Below, piece by piece: positions 1-8,683 of a stretch of 64,000 nucleotides of DNA. How positions within the stretch are numbered: position 1 is the stretch's first letter; the number at the start of each line of letters is the position of its first letter. The notes under the pieces are model-generated. The model saw nothing but the letters and a program-made list of their open reading frames with translations, did not search any database and had not been told where the DNA came from. This DNA is from an uncultured Granulosicoccus sp. Its GTDB lineage: Bacteria > Pseudomonadota > Gammaproteobacteria > Granulosicoccales > Granulosicoccaceae. Position numbers and translations under genes: made by a program. The stretch lies in the NCBI GenBank assembly GCA_947495035.1, contig CANLXI010000019.1, forward strand, positions 1-64,000, given 5' to 3'.

Positions 1-85
1 CTGCCTGACTGCCTGACTGCCTGACTGCCTGACTGCCTGACTGCCTGACTGCCTGACTGCCTGACTGCCTGACTGCCTGACTGCC
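1..85. repeat. Octamer tandem repeat (CTGCCTGA), cut by the window edge
   Basis: Ten full copies of the 8-bp unit CTGCCTGA plus five bases run without any mismatch up to position 85, and the array may continue to the left. It lies about 175 bp upstream of the promoter of the Tct operon. No reading frame through it looks coding. Perfect copies suggest recent expansion by slippage. The gene to its left is outside the window, so whether it sits at a gene end cannot be judged. Confidence 0.95.
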
Positions 86-259
86 AACAATAATATCCGT
101 TCCTGCTCTCGGCAGTCAGGCATGCCCATCCGGGCGGTTTCCACCCTTTTCAGCCAACGACAAAGCGCCTCTGACCGCCCATCAGCGAGCAAGCTCGCGC
201 TGGCACCCGGTCGCTCTCCTACGCGTTTCTCATAATTTCATTACCCATGACAAATGTTC

Positions 260-288
260 TTGACACCTTTGAAACGCCTATTTATATT
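260..288 (+). promoter_or_regulatory. Sigma70 promoter of the Tct/DUF993 operon
   Basis: A consensus -35 box TTGACA (260-265) is separated by 17 bp from TATATT (283-288), an almost perfect -10 box. The first gene starts 42 bp downstream of the -10 box. From 86 to 259 I see no gene, only a short palindrome GCGAGC-AA-GCTCGC at 185-198. A promoter this strong is probably held down by a repressor, which fits the palindrome overlapping its -10 box. Confidence 0.8.
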
Positions 289-304
289 ACCTACTAGTTG
301 GTAA
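287..304. promoter_or_regulatory. 18-bp palindrome overlapping the -10 box, candidate TetR operator
   Basis: The sequence TTACCTACTAGTTGGTAA matches its own reverse complement at 16 of 18 positions, around a central ACTAGT. It begins in the last two bases of the -10 box and covers the expected transcription start, the classical place for a repressor. The operon encodes its own TetR-family protein at 3452-4087, the most likely ligand-controlled binder. Binding itself is inferred. Confidence 0.6.
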
Positions 305-329
305 CAAAAACAACGGGAAGGAGAAATCA

Positions 330-1346
330 ATGCAGTTCAAACACCTCATTGCAGCCTCAGTCACCACAGCCACGCTGCTGGCCGCAAGTACACCTGCCCT
401 GGCGGAATGGCAGCCGGATCGTCCCATCAACATCATCGTCCCCTGGTCAGCCGGTGGTTCCACCGATCAGGTCACCCGCGTCGTGGCGCCGCTTCTGGAA
501 GAAGGTCTGGGCACCAAGATCGTCATCGTCAACCAGCCAGGTGCCTCTGGTTCACAAGGCACCCAGGCAGCTCTCGATGCGCCACGCGACGGATACACCT
601 GGACAGCGAACGCGATTGCCAACAATGCCACCTACGCCATCACCGGCTTGGTCGAAAACACCTCCATCGATGATTATGAGATCTACCTGCACGTTGCCAA
701 TGTGCCCGTGGTCAGTGTCAATGCCGATGCTCCCTATCAGGATTTTGGTGAGTTGCTGGAAGCCATGAAGGGTGACGACGTTACCGTGGGTACCGCTGGC
801 GTCAACTCATCCGGCGGCATGGCTCTGGCAGCCATCAAGGAAGAAATAGAGGGGGAGCTGGGTGCCCGTATGGTCACTTATGACGGTGGCAACCCGGCCG
901 TCATGGCAGCTGCCAGTGGTGAAGTTGCCGTGACTACCCAGCTGGCTACCGAGCAGACGGAGATGATCCGTGCCGGCAAGTTACGCGCTCTGGCAGTCCT
1001 GTCAGACAAGCCGCTGGTGGTGGAAGGTATCGATCCGATCCCACCAGTTACCGACTGGCTGGCCGACATGCCGATCGCCGCAGACTATTTCGGGGTGTTC
1101 ATTCCCAAAGGTGCTCCGCAGGACGTGTATGACACGGTCGCAAAGGTATGGGAGGAGAACGTCATGGACTCCGAAGAGATGAAGACCTATGCCTCGGAGC
1201 GCGGTGCCGTATTTGCGCCAAGCCACGGTGAAGCAGCACGTGCCGTTGCCATGCCGGTAGTCATTGCAGAAGCCTGTGCCCGCGTCACGCGCGGCGAAGC
1301 CGTGGTCGATCCTTCCACGATCGGCATCGACTGCCCTGCCGAGTAA
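330..1346 (+). CDS. TctC-family periplasmic solute-binding protein
   Basis: This 338-residue protein is the extracytoplasmic receptor of a tripartite tricarboxylate transporter (TTT); it captures a carboxylated solute in the periplasm. A Sec signal peptide of about 25 residues ends at ALA, followed by the family start WQPDRPINIIVPWSAGGSTD. An AAGGAG ribosome site precedes the ATG. It is the first gene of the operon, with TctB 88 bp downstream. TctC homologues bind citrate, aromatic acids, sugar acids and other carboxylates, so the ligand cannot be read from sequence. Two C-terminal cysteines (near residues 317 and 335) could form a disulfide. Confidence 0.93.
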   Translation: MQFKHLIAASVTTATLLAASTPALAEWQPDRPINIIVPWSAGGSTDQVTRVVAPLLEEGLGTKIVIVNQPGASGSQGTQAALDAPRDGYTWTANAIANNATYAITGLVENTSIDDYEIYLHVANVPVVSVNADAPYQDFGELLEAMKGDDVTVGTAGVNSSGGMALAAIKEEIEGELGARMVTYDGGNPAVMAAASGEVAVTTQLATEQTEMIRAGKLRALAVLSDKPLVVEGIDPIPPVTDWLADMPIAADYFGVFIPKGAPQDVYDTVAKVWEENVMDSEEMKTYASERGAVFAPSHGEAARAVAMPVVIAEACARVTRGEAVVDPSTIGIDCPAE

Positions 1347-1434
1347 TTTCCACCAGCCCCCCGGAGTGCGGCCTCCAGGGCCGTACTCCGACATCACCTC
1401 GAGACCTGTCCCACACTCTCTGTCGATAGAAACC

Positions 1435-1923
1435 ATGTTCTCTGACCCAAGAACTGCCGATCGAATAACCGGACTGGTGCTGCTCATGCTGGGCATTGCC
1501 ATGCTGGTCGGCGGCTACACCATGGACCGCCTGGAGATACGTCAGATACATCCGGCCAGCATTCCGGGTCTGGTTCCCATGGGCCTTGGCGCCGCCATGA
1601 TCATCTGCTCCCTGCTGCTGATCCTGTCCGCCGGTGCAGGCAATGATCAGAAGAGCACGGCAGAACAGGGATCTTTCAAGAACCTCTTCATCAGCATCAT
1701 CCTGTGTATCGGCTATGCCATCGGTCTACTGGGAAAGATGCCTTTCGTTCTGGCTACCGGCATTTTCATCTTCGTGTTTTCCCTGTATTTCAGCTGGACA
1801 GCTGACAGTGGCAAGAACCACTCGACACCGAAACTCGTGATTCTGACGGCCCTGTTTGCCGCTGTGTTCTCAGGCGCCATCTCCCTGCTCTTCCAGTACG
1901 GATTTCTCGTGAGGTTACCCTGA
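1435..1923 (+). CDS. TctB-family small membrane subunit of TTT transporter
   Basis: This 162-residue integral membrane protein has about four hydrophobic segments, the usual layout of the small TctB subunit that pairs with TctA. The frame is open further upstream, but the ATG at 1435 (MFSDPRTADRI) gives the normal family length and leaves an 88-bp gap after tctC. Its stop codon shares one base with the tctA start (TGATG), which suggests translational coupling and equal production of the two membrane subunits. TctB is poorly conserved, so the call rests on length, hydrophobicity and its place between TctC and TctA. Confidence 0.88.
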   Translation: MFSDPRTADRITGLVLLMLGIAMLVGGYTMDRLEIRQIHPASIPGLVPMGLGAAMIICSLLLILSAGAGNDQKSTAEQGSFKNLFISIILCIGYAIGLLGKMPFVLATGIFIFVFSLYFSWTADSGKNHSTPKLVILTALFAAVFSGAISLLFQYGFLVRLP

Positions 1924-3455
1924 TGCAAGCGCTGCAATCACTGTTCGACGCGCTGTTCAACCTCCTCACGCCCATGTCCGTGTTCCACGTGATCTGGGCG
2001 AGCCTGCTCGGCATCTTTGTCGGAAGCCTGCCCGGACTCACGGCCACCATGGGTGTGGCCTTGCTGACCACACTCACCTACACACTGGATCGAGACGCCG
2101 CCATACTTGTATTGATCTGCATGTATGTGGGCGCCATATACGGTGGCTCGCGCAGCGCCATCCTGCTCAATATTCCAGGCACGCCTGCCAGTGCCGCAAC
2201 CTCGCTTGATGGCTACCCGCTCGCACAGAAAGGCCAGGCGGCCAATGCCATGGCGCTCGCAACTGCTGGATCTGCACTGGGAACACTGGTTGGCATCGTG
2301 CTGCTGGTGATGCTGGCACCGCCTCTGGCCGAAATTGCACTGGATTTCGGCTCCTTCGAATTCTTCTGGCTGGCTCTGTTCGGTATCGTCATATCGGGTC
2401 AGTTGACCGGCGGCGGTTCAGCGCTCAAGGGATATATAGCCGGGCTGCTGGGCTTGATGGTTGCCATGATCGGCAGCGAAGGCATTCATGCACATGTGCG
2501 CTTCAACCTCGGGCTGAGCGACCTGAACGGCGGTATCGCACTCATTCCGGCCATGGTCGGCGCCTTCGGCTTTGCCGAAGTGCTGACCGTGATGTGGCGT
2601 CCCAAGGGCGAAATGGTGGAAGCAAGCGCCAGATCTACCAGCGCCTTGCCCAGACTGATCGATCTGTGGCGCTACAAGTTCACGATCGTACGCTCCGGCG
2701 TCATCGGCACCATCGTCGGCATCATACCCGGAGTCGGTGAAGACATCGGCGCCTGGTCTTCCTACGCTGCCGCCAAGAAACTCAGCAAGGAACCCGAGAT
2801 GTATGGCAAGGGCTCCACCGAGGGTTTGACCGCAGCCGAGACCGGCAACAGCGCCGTGGTACCCGGCGCCCTGATACCGGCATTGACGCTGGCGGTACCC
2901 GGTTCAGCACCAGCCGCTGTGCTGATTGCAGCACTGTTCATTCATGGCATTCGTCCGGGTCCCATGATCATGATCGAGCAGCCCGACTTCATCTACAACA
3001 TTGCAGCCATGCTGATCCTGGCCACCATTGCAATAGCCGCTTTCGGTCTGTCCCTGACTCGGGTATTCATCAAGATACTCAAGGTACCTCGTGAACTGCT
3101 GATGCCGATCGTCTTCACACTCTGCGTCATCGGTCCCTATGCCCTGACCCAACGCGTGTTCGACATCTGGGTCATGCTGTTCTTCGGACTCGCCGGATTC
3201 ATTCTGCGACGCATGAACTACCCCATGGCGCCGCTGGTGCTGGGCATCATTCTGGGCACCTTGCTGGACAAGAGTCTGCGTCGTGGACTGACGCTCAGCA
3301 ATGGTGATCTGTCGCCATTCTTCACCCGTCCCATTTCTGCCACCTTCGCCATCATCATCGGCCTCTCCATTCTTCTCAGCATTCCTGCGGTCCGCCGCGC
3401 TCTGCTTCGCCTGCTGCCCGGCAAGCGGAATATCCCGATCCAGGATGAATCATGA
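1923..3455 (+). CDS. TctA-family large membrane subunit of TTT transporter
   Basis: This 510-residue protein has about eleven or twelve membrane segments and is the permease that moves the TctC-bound solute inwards, driven by an ion gradient. Family signatures are visible: GLTATMGVALLTTLTY near the N-terminus, the Gly-rich stretch GAIYGGSRSAILLNIPGTP, and in the middle AAETGNSAVVPGALIPALTL followed by VPGSAPAAV. The start overlaps the tctB stop and its stop overlaps the next start (ATGA). It is complete and of normal length. Confidence 0.95.
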   Translation: MQALQSLFDALFNLLTPMSVFHVIWASLLGIFVGSLPGLTATMGVALLTTLTYTLDRDAAILVLICMYVGAIYGGSRSAILLNIPGTPASAATSLDGYPLAQKGQAANAMALATAGSALGTLVGIVLLVMLAPPLAEIALDFGSFEFFWLALFGIVISGQLTGGGSALKGYIAGLLGLMVAMIGSEGIHAHVRFNLGLSDLNGGIALIPAMVGAFGFAEVLTVMWRPKGEMVEASARSTSALPRLIDLWRYKFTIVRSGVIGTIVGIIPGVGEDIGAWSSYAAAKKLSKEPEMYGKGSTEGLTAAETGNSAVVPGALIPALTLAVPGSAPAAVLIAALFIHGIRPGPMIMIEQPDFIYNIAAMLILATIAIAAFGLSLTRVFIKILKVPRELLMPIVFTLCVIGPYALTQRVFDIWVMLFFGLAGFILRRMNYPMAPLVLGIILGTLLDKSLRRGLTLSNGDLSPFFTRPISATFAIIIGLSILLSIPAVRRALLRLLPGKRNIPIQDES

Positions 3456-4087
3456 AAGCGAAAGCGAACACAGGACGACGCGACGCGGAACTCTCACGCC
3501 GCATGATTCTGGATGCGGCACTGGTCGAGTTCTCTGAGAAGGGTTTCTCGGGTGCTCGTATCGACACCATTGCGGCTGCTGCCGGTGTCTCCAAGCCCAT
3601 GATCTACAGCTACTATGGCGACAAGGATGACCTGTACGCCGCCGCTCTGCGCGAAGCCTATATCCAGATTCGAGCGGGAGAACAGGAACTGGACCTGCAG
3701 CACAAGTCCCCCGAAGAAGCCATACGTGCACTGGTGAGTTTCACACTGAATCACTTCAAGTCGAAGCCCTGGTTCATCTCCATGCTCAACACCGAGAACC
3801 TGCATCAGGGCACGACCATCAAGAAGATTCATGATGTCGGCGAGATCCAGTCGCGCCTGGTGCAGGAGCTCGAAGTCATTCTGAAACGTGGTCAGAGCGA
3901 TGGCATTTTCCGCCAGGGGATCGACCCGGTGGACCTGTATATCACCATCGCCTCTCTGTGCTACTTCCCCATTTCCAATGCGCACACGCTGCGCGTTGTG
4001 TTCAACAAACCGGTTGACGAAGACGACTGGCTGGAACAGCGCCGCCAGGACGCCGAGGACATGGTCATCCGCTTTCTACAACCCTGA
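3452..4087 (+). CDS. TetR/AcrR-family transcriptional regulator
   Basis: This 211-residue protein has an N-terminal TetR helix-turn-helix (about residues 15-60, including FSEKGFSGARIDTIAAAAG and SKPMIYSYYGDKDDLYAA), followed by a helical ligand-binding domain with the TetR_C_like layout. Its start overlaps the tctA stop (ATGA), so it lies inside the operon, between transporter and enzymes. By family precedent it represses its own operon until a substrate or intermediate binds. The palindrome at 287-304 is the best operator candidate. Its ligand is unknown. Confidence 0.9.
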   Translation: MKAKANTGRRDAELSRRMILDAALVEFSEKGFSGARIDTIAAAAGVSKPMIYSYYGDKDDLYAAALREAYIQIRAGEQELDLQHKSPEEAIRALVSFTLNHFKSKPWFISMLNTENLHQGTTIKKIHDVGEIQSRLVQELEVILKRGQSDGIFRQGIDPVDLYITIASLCYFPISNAHTLRVVFNKPVDEDDWLEQRRQDAEDMVIRFLQP

Positions 4088-4117
4088 ATTTCACTAAAGA
4101 CATCAGAGAACGACATC

Positions 4118-5269
4118 ATGACGCAGCAACGCATCGGTATCATCATGCACGGGGTCACCGGCCGCATGGGAATGAACCAGCATCTCATCCGCTCGGTACT
4201 GGCCATTCGAGATCAGGGTGGAGTATTACTCAGAGACGGCACTCGCCTGATGCCGGATCCGATCATCGTGGGACGCAACGAAGCCAAGATTGCCGAACTG
4301 GCCAAGGCGCATGGCGTGGAACGCTACACCACCGACATGGAAGCGGCCCTGGCCAATCCGGACGACACGGTATTCTTCGATGCCGCCTCCACTCAACTGC
4401 GCCCCGAACTGCTGCGACAGGCCATCGACGCCGGCAAGCACATCTACTGCGAGAAACCGATTTCCGAGAAACTCGAGCAGGCACTGGAGATTGCCAACTA
4501 CGCCAAGTCGAAAGGTGTCAAGAATGGCATCGTGCACGACAAGCTGGACCTGCCCGGTCTGCTGAAGCTCAAACGATTGCGAGACAGCGGTTTTTTCGGC
4601 AAGATCCTGTCGGTGCGCGGTGAGTTCGGTTACTGGGTATTCGAAGGCGACTGGATGCCGGCACAGCGACCCAGCTGGAACTACCGCGCAGCAGACGGTG
4701 GTGGCATCATCTCCGACATGCTGTGCCACTGGCGCTATGTTCTGGACAATGTCTTCGCACCGGTCAAGGCGGTGTCCTGCACCGGCGCTGTACACATTCC
4801 GGATCGCTGGGACGAAAACGGAGAACACTACAAGGCTGACGCCGATGATGCTGCCTATGCCACCTTCGAGCTGGAAGGCGGCATCATTGCCAATATCAAT
4901 TCGAGCTGGTGTGTGCGGGTACGTCGTGATGATCTCGTCACCTTTCAGGTTGACGGCACCCATGGTTCGGCCGTTGCCGGTCTGCACAGCTGCGTCAGTC
5001 AGCATCGCGTCAATACCCCCAAACCGGTCTGGAATCCGGATCAGCCGCAAACCATGAATTTCATGGAGGACTGGGAAGAAGTCCCTGACAATCATGATTT
5101 CGATAATGGTTTCAAGGTGCAGTGGGAACAGTTCCTCAGACATGTGGCCGAAGATGGCCCATGGAACTACACACTGATGGAAGGCGCGAAGGGTGTGCAG
5201 CTGGCCGAACTGGGACACCAGAGCTGGAAGGAGCGCCGCTGGATAGACATTCCGTCTCTGGAGGGCTGA
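4118..5269 (+). CDS. Gfo/Idh/MocA-family NAD(P)-dependent oxidoreductase
   Basis: This 383-residue protein has an N-terminal Rossmann fold (MHGVTGRMGMNQHLIRSV) and the family motif EKPIS (near residue 113), whose lysine acts in catalysis. The C-terminal alpha/beta domain follows. Members oxidise hydroxyl groups of sugars, inositols and sugar acids. It starts 30 bp after the TetR gene and is followed 3 bp later by the DUF993 gene, so it is a working enzyme of the operon. The start of the Rossmann motif is unusual for the family (HGVTGRMG rather than GxGxxG). The substrate is not predictable. Confidence 0.88.
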   Translation: MTQQRIGIIMHGVTGRMGMNQHLIRSVLAIRDQGGVLLRDGTRLMPDPIIVGRNEAKIAELAKAHGVERYTTDMEAALANPDDTVFFDAASTQLRPELLRQAIDAGKHIYCEKPISEKLEQALEIANYAKSKGVKNGIVHDKLDLPGLLKLKRLRDSGFFGKILSVRGEFGYWVFEGDWMPAQRPSWNYRAADGGGIISDMLCHWRYVLDNVFAPVKAVSCTGAVHIPDRWDENGEHYKADADDAAYATFELEGGIIANINSSWCVRVRRDDLVTFQVDGTHGSAVAGLHSCVSQHRVNTPKPVWNPDQPQTMNFMEDWEEVPDNHDFDNGFKVQWEQFLRHVAEDGPWNYTLMEGAKGVQLAELGHQSWKERRWIDIPSLEG

Positions 5270-5272
5270 AGC

Positions 5273-6442
5273 ATGTCGGTCACCATTCAACTACCTGTTG
5301 CCGATGGCTCGCTCGAGCGCATCACACTGCTTGCCGGTCCAGAACCGGCCGCAGCTGATGGCCAATGGAACCGTATCGGTTACGCAGCCGCCCACGTGGT
5401 CTGTGACCCACTGGCTGACAACGACCCCTGGATCGATACCGCTGTCGACTGGGATCGCACACTGGCGTACCGCGAATACCTGTGGAGTATCGGCCTGGGC
5501 GTGGCCGAGGCAATGGACACCGCACAACGTGGCATGGGGCTGAGCTGGGAAACCTCGCTGGAGCTGGTTCAGCGCAGTATGGAACTTGCCAATGCCGGCG
5601 GTCATCTGATCGCCAGCGGTGCCGGTACCGATCATCTGGAGATAACGCCGGATCTGACGCTCGATGATGTCATCGCCGCCTACGAAATGCAGTGCGAGGC
5701 CATTGAGGCCACCGGTAGCCGTGTCATCCTTATGGCATCCAGAGCACTGACAGCGGTAGCCTCGGGACCGGAGGACTATGCAAAGGTCTACGCACGTGTT
5801 CTCGGAGGCCTGAAGCAACCAGCCATCCTTCATTGGCTGGGTGAGATGTTCGACCCGGCCCTGAAAGGCTACTGGGGCTCTGACGATCACATGACAGCGA
5901 TGGGCACTTGCCTTGAGATCCTCAAGGACAATGCTGACAATATCGATGGAATCAAGATTTCCCTGCTGTCGGCTGACAAGGAAATCCACATGCGCAATCG
6001 CCTGCCGGAAGGCGTGAAGATGTACACCGGCGATGACTTCAACTACCCCGACCTCATTCAGGGTGATGAAGACGGTTTTTCCCATGCCTTGCTGGGTATA
6101 TTCGATCCCATCGCAGGGGCAGCGGCCAGAGCGCTGTCGGCTCTGGGTGCCGGAGATAACGCTGCATACCGACAAGCCTTCGATCCAACCGTGCCGCTGT
6201 CACGCCATATCTTCAAGGCACCGACCCGATACTACAAGACCGGTGTTGTCTTCATGGCCTATCTGAACGGTCATCAGAACCATTTCACCATGGTCGGTGG
6301 GCAGGAGAGCACGCGTTCCACCCTGCACCTGGCCGAACTCATGCGTCTGGCCAACGATGCGCAGCTGTTTACCGATCCGCAAGAGGCCGCACGTCGAGCC
6401 AGTGCGGTATTCTCCGCTCGTGGTGTGGAGATACTTGCATGA
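5273..6442 (+). CDS. DUF993 protein, dihydrodipicolinate-synthase-like TIM barrel
   Basis: This 389-residue protein belongs to the DUF993 group, distantly related to class I aldolases of the DapA/NAL superfamily. The stretch DGIKIS carries Lys228, placed where DapA-type enzymes have their Schiff-base lysine; this assignment is inferred from position. An aldol cleavage or dehydration of a keto-acid is the likely chemistry, but I know of no proven reaction. A GGAGGGC ribosome site lies in the end of the preceding gene. The stop overlaps the next start (ATGA). It is probably co-expressed with the oxidoreductase and isomerase as a pathway. Confidence 0.8.
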   Translation: MSVTIQLPVADGSLERITLLAGPEPAAADGQWNRIGYAAAHVVCDPLADNDPWIDTAVDWDRTLAYREYLWSIGLGVAEAMDTAQRGMGLSWETSLELVQRSMELANAGGHLIASGAGTDHLEITPDLTLDDVIAAYEMQCEAIEATGSRVILMASRALTAVASGPEDYAKVYARVLGGLKQPAILHWLGEMFDPALKGYWGSDDHMTAMGTCLEILKDNADNIDGIKISLLSADKEIHMRNRLPEGVKMYTGDDFNYPDLIQGDEDGFSHALLGIFDPIAGAAARALSALGAGDNAAYRQAFDPTVPLSRHIFKAPTRYYKTGVVFMAYLNGHQNHFTMVGGQESTRSTLHLAELMRLANDAQLFTDPQEAARRASAVFSARGVEILA

Positions 6443-7257
6443 TCACACCAGAGAAGCTGTCGCTGAACACGGCCACTGTCAGCAAGCAGTGGAATCTGCA
6501 GCAAGCGGTGGAAGGCTGTCTGCGACATGGTATCGGCGGCATTGCACCCTGGCGGGACAAACTGCACGAAGCCGGGGTCAGTCAGGGTGCTCGCATGATT
6601 CGCGAGTCGGGATTGGCCGTATCAGGACTCTGCCGGGGTGGCTGGTACACCGCCGAAGGCGCACTGACGCAGTCGGTCATCGATGACAACAAGGCAGCGG
6701 TGGATGAAGCCGTAGCCATCGGTGCCGCCTGCCTTGTAATGGTCGTCGGTGGCCTTGCGCCCGGCTCTCGTGATCTCATTGGCGCTCGCCAGATTGTCAC
6801 CGAAGGCCTGGGCAAGACGCTTGAGTACGCCCGCACGGTCAATATGCCCATTGCCATCGAACCGCTGCACCCGATGTATGCCGCGGATCGTGCCTGCGTG
6901 AATACCACCGGCCAGGCGCTGGATATCTGTGACGAACTCGGAGATGGTATCGGTGTGGCGCTGGACGTCTATCACATCTGGTGGGATCCGGATATTCGTG
7001 CGCAGATTCAGCGCGCCGGCAAGGAACGCTTGCTCGCCTTTCACATCTGTGACTGGTTATCTCCGACCAGCGACATGCTGACAGACCGCGGCATGATGGG
7101 TGATGGTGTCATCGACATCAGACACTATCGAGCCATGGTCGAGCATCAGGGCTTCAACGGGCTCAATGAGGTCGAGATCTTTTCGGCTGAAAACTGGTGG
7201 AAGCGCGATCCGGATGAAGTACTGCAGGAAATGATCAGCCGCGCTCGAGAGTGCTGA
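6439..7257 (+). CDS. Sugar phosphate isomerase/epimerase (AP-endonuclease-2-like TIM barrel)
   Basis: This 272-residue protein has the xylose-isomerase-like TIM-barrel fold. Metal-site motifs are visible: IEPLHP (Glu near residue 140), ALDVYHIWWDPD, FHICDW and NEVEIFS. Such proteins isomerise, epimerise or dehydrate keto-sugars and often sit beside Gfo/Idh/MocA enzymes. The ATGA overlap with the DUF993 gene indicates coupled translation. It is the last gene of the seven-gene operon. The exact reaction is unknown. Confidence 0.85.
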   Translation: MITPEKLSLNTATVSKQWNLQQAVEGCLRHGIGGIAPWRDKLHEAGVSQGARMIRESGLAVSGLCRGGWYTAEGALTQSVIDDNKAAVDEAVAIGAACLVMVVGGLAPGSRDLIGARQIVTEGLGKTLEYARTVNMPIAIEPLHPMYAADRACVNTTGQALDICDELGDGIGVALDVYHIWWDPDIRAQIQRAGKERLLAFHICDWLSPTSDMLTDRGMMGDGVIDIRHYRAMVEHQGFNGLNEVEIFSAENWWKRDPDEVLQEMISRAREC

Positions 7258-7422
7258 GCAGGCGCCAAAGCGGTTAAAATCGGTTCAATGTGCGCGGTGC
7301 CTGCCCGCGCCTTGTCCGCGTCCGGCATGGCACCCGGACAGCTCTGACGCACGAATGCACGAATGCACTAATTCACTGATGCATCATGGCCAGCAGCCAG
7401 CAAGGACATTGCCCCGCATCAT

Positions 7423-7458
7423 GAAGCACGCAACCGACCAGTAGCGGCTGCGTGCTTC
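7423..7458. terminator. Hairpin between convergent genes
   Basis: GAAGCACGCAACC and GGCTGCGTGCTTC pair at 12 of 13 positions around a 10-base loop. The hairpin sits in the 221-bp gap between the isomerase gene and the convergent oxidoreductase gene, 20 bp from the latter's stop, and could serve both. There is no good T-run on either side, so intrinsic termination is uncertain. The rest of the gap holds only a short GAATGCAC repeat near 7354. Confidence 0.4.
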
Positions 7459-7478
7459 TCCGAGCGGGGAAAAGCGCT

Positions 7479-8516
7479 TCAGCCGACTGTCTCCGGCGTG
7501 ACATCCACCTGCTTGCCTTGCTGCGATGAAGCGACCAGCGCATCGATCAGATGATGCACCCGCAGACCCTCACGACCACTGATGCGTGGTTGTGTTCCAG
7601 ACCGGATGCTGTCAACGAAATCCTCGATGAGGTCGCGATGCCAGTCGCAAGGGAAAGCCATGGGGTCCGCACCACCACCTGTCCCCGTGGTCTCTCCGAG
7701 CTCTTCACTGCTGCCATCCCGGTAATGCACGAGCAATCGACCCGCTTCCAGCGTGGCACTGCCATTTGTACCGTCGATACTGAGTGTCTCCGCCCCACCG
7801 GGATAAGCCGCCGTCGTTGCGACAATGGAGCCCACGGCACCTGACGCAAAACGCACACAACCCGCAGCAAAATCCTCGGCCTCGAGTGTGTGCAGCGGCG
7901 TCGTGGCGCACATCGCCTGCACCGAGCTGGCAGGCCCTGTCAGACTCAGCATCAGATCCATGACATGAATGGCCTGACTGATCAGGACACCACCGCCGTC
8001 TCGTGCATAACTGCCGCGCCCGGGAACATCGTAATAGGACTGCTCGCGCCACCAGGGAACCTGTACCCTCACGCTGGCGATATCACCCAGCAAGCCTTCT
8101 CGCATGATGGTTGTCAAACGTTGTGCGCCCACTCGAAAGCGATGCTGGAACACCACGCCGAATTTCACGCCGGCGGCTTCGCAGGTTTCAACCAGAGCCG
8201 TCGCCTGCTCACTGCTGCGCTCGATGGGCTTTTCCGTCAGGATGTGCTTTCCGGCGGCAGCAAAAGTTCTGACCAGATCTTCCCGTTGATCTGGTGGCGT
8301 TACCAGAATGACAGCTTCAACCGACGCATCTGCAGCAATGGCGTCGATGGTATCGAATGCTGTTACACCGTAGGCCTCGGCAACCTCCAGCGCCCGTGGC
8401 TGACTGCGATTGTATACCCCGGCCAGATCCACCTTTCCCGTGAGCTGTTTGAGAGCTTCCAGATGTGGCTTTGACGCCATGCCAAGGCCAATCAGTGCAA
8501 CGCGTGTACCTGTCAA
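7479..8516 (-). CDS. Second Gfo/Idh/MocA-family oxidoreductase
   Basis: This 345-residue NAD(P)-dependent dehydrogenase begins with a Rossmann motif ([12 protein letters not shown]) and has the catalytic TEKPIE motif near residue 96, then the C-terminal substrate domain. The start is TTG, supported by GGAG seven bases upstream and by the Rossmann strand beginning immediately after. The next in-frame ATG would remove part of that fold. It converges on the Tct operon and is only distantly similar to the first Gfo/Idh/MocA protein there. It could take part in the same sugar pathway, but shared regulation is not shown. Confidence 0.87.
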   Translation of the reverse strand: MTGTRVALIGLGMASKPHLEALKQLTGKVDLAGVYNRSQPRALEVAEAYGVTAFDTIDAIAADASVEAVILVTPPDQREDLVRTFAAAGKHILTEKPIERSSEQATALVETCEAAGVKFGVVFQHRFRVGAQRLTTIMREGLLGDIASVRVQVPWWREQSYYDVPGRGSYARDGGGVLISQAIHVMDLMLSLTGPASSVQAMCATTPLHTLEAEDFAAGCVRFASGAVGSIVATTAAYPGGAETLSIDGTNGSATLEAGRLLVHYRDGSSEELGETTGTGGGADPMAFPCDWHRDLIEDFVDSIRSGTQPRISGREGLRVHHLIDALVASSQQGKQVDVTPETVG

Positions 8517-8683
8517 GAGATTCTCCGAATGTGTGCTGTGAATGGAAGCGGGATTACTCTACGTCCTACTGGCAGGCATGTCCATGGCCATTGATCCCGC
8601 TCGGAAGCGACCATTGCCTGCCTGAGGTAGAATCCAAGTCGGCAAGCAGCCTCTCGATATTCCATTACGAGCTTTACTTCATC

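Noticed and set aside
1-85. CRISPR array
   Set aside because: Repeats are directly adjacent 8-bp units with no spacers, and no cas gene is present.
4226-5290. Long minus-strand frame opposite the first Gfo/Idh/MocA gene
   Set aside because: It is antisense to a clear Rossmann-fold gene and its translation has no recognisable motif. Long antisense frames are common in GC-rich DNA.
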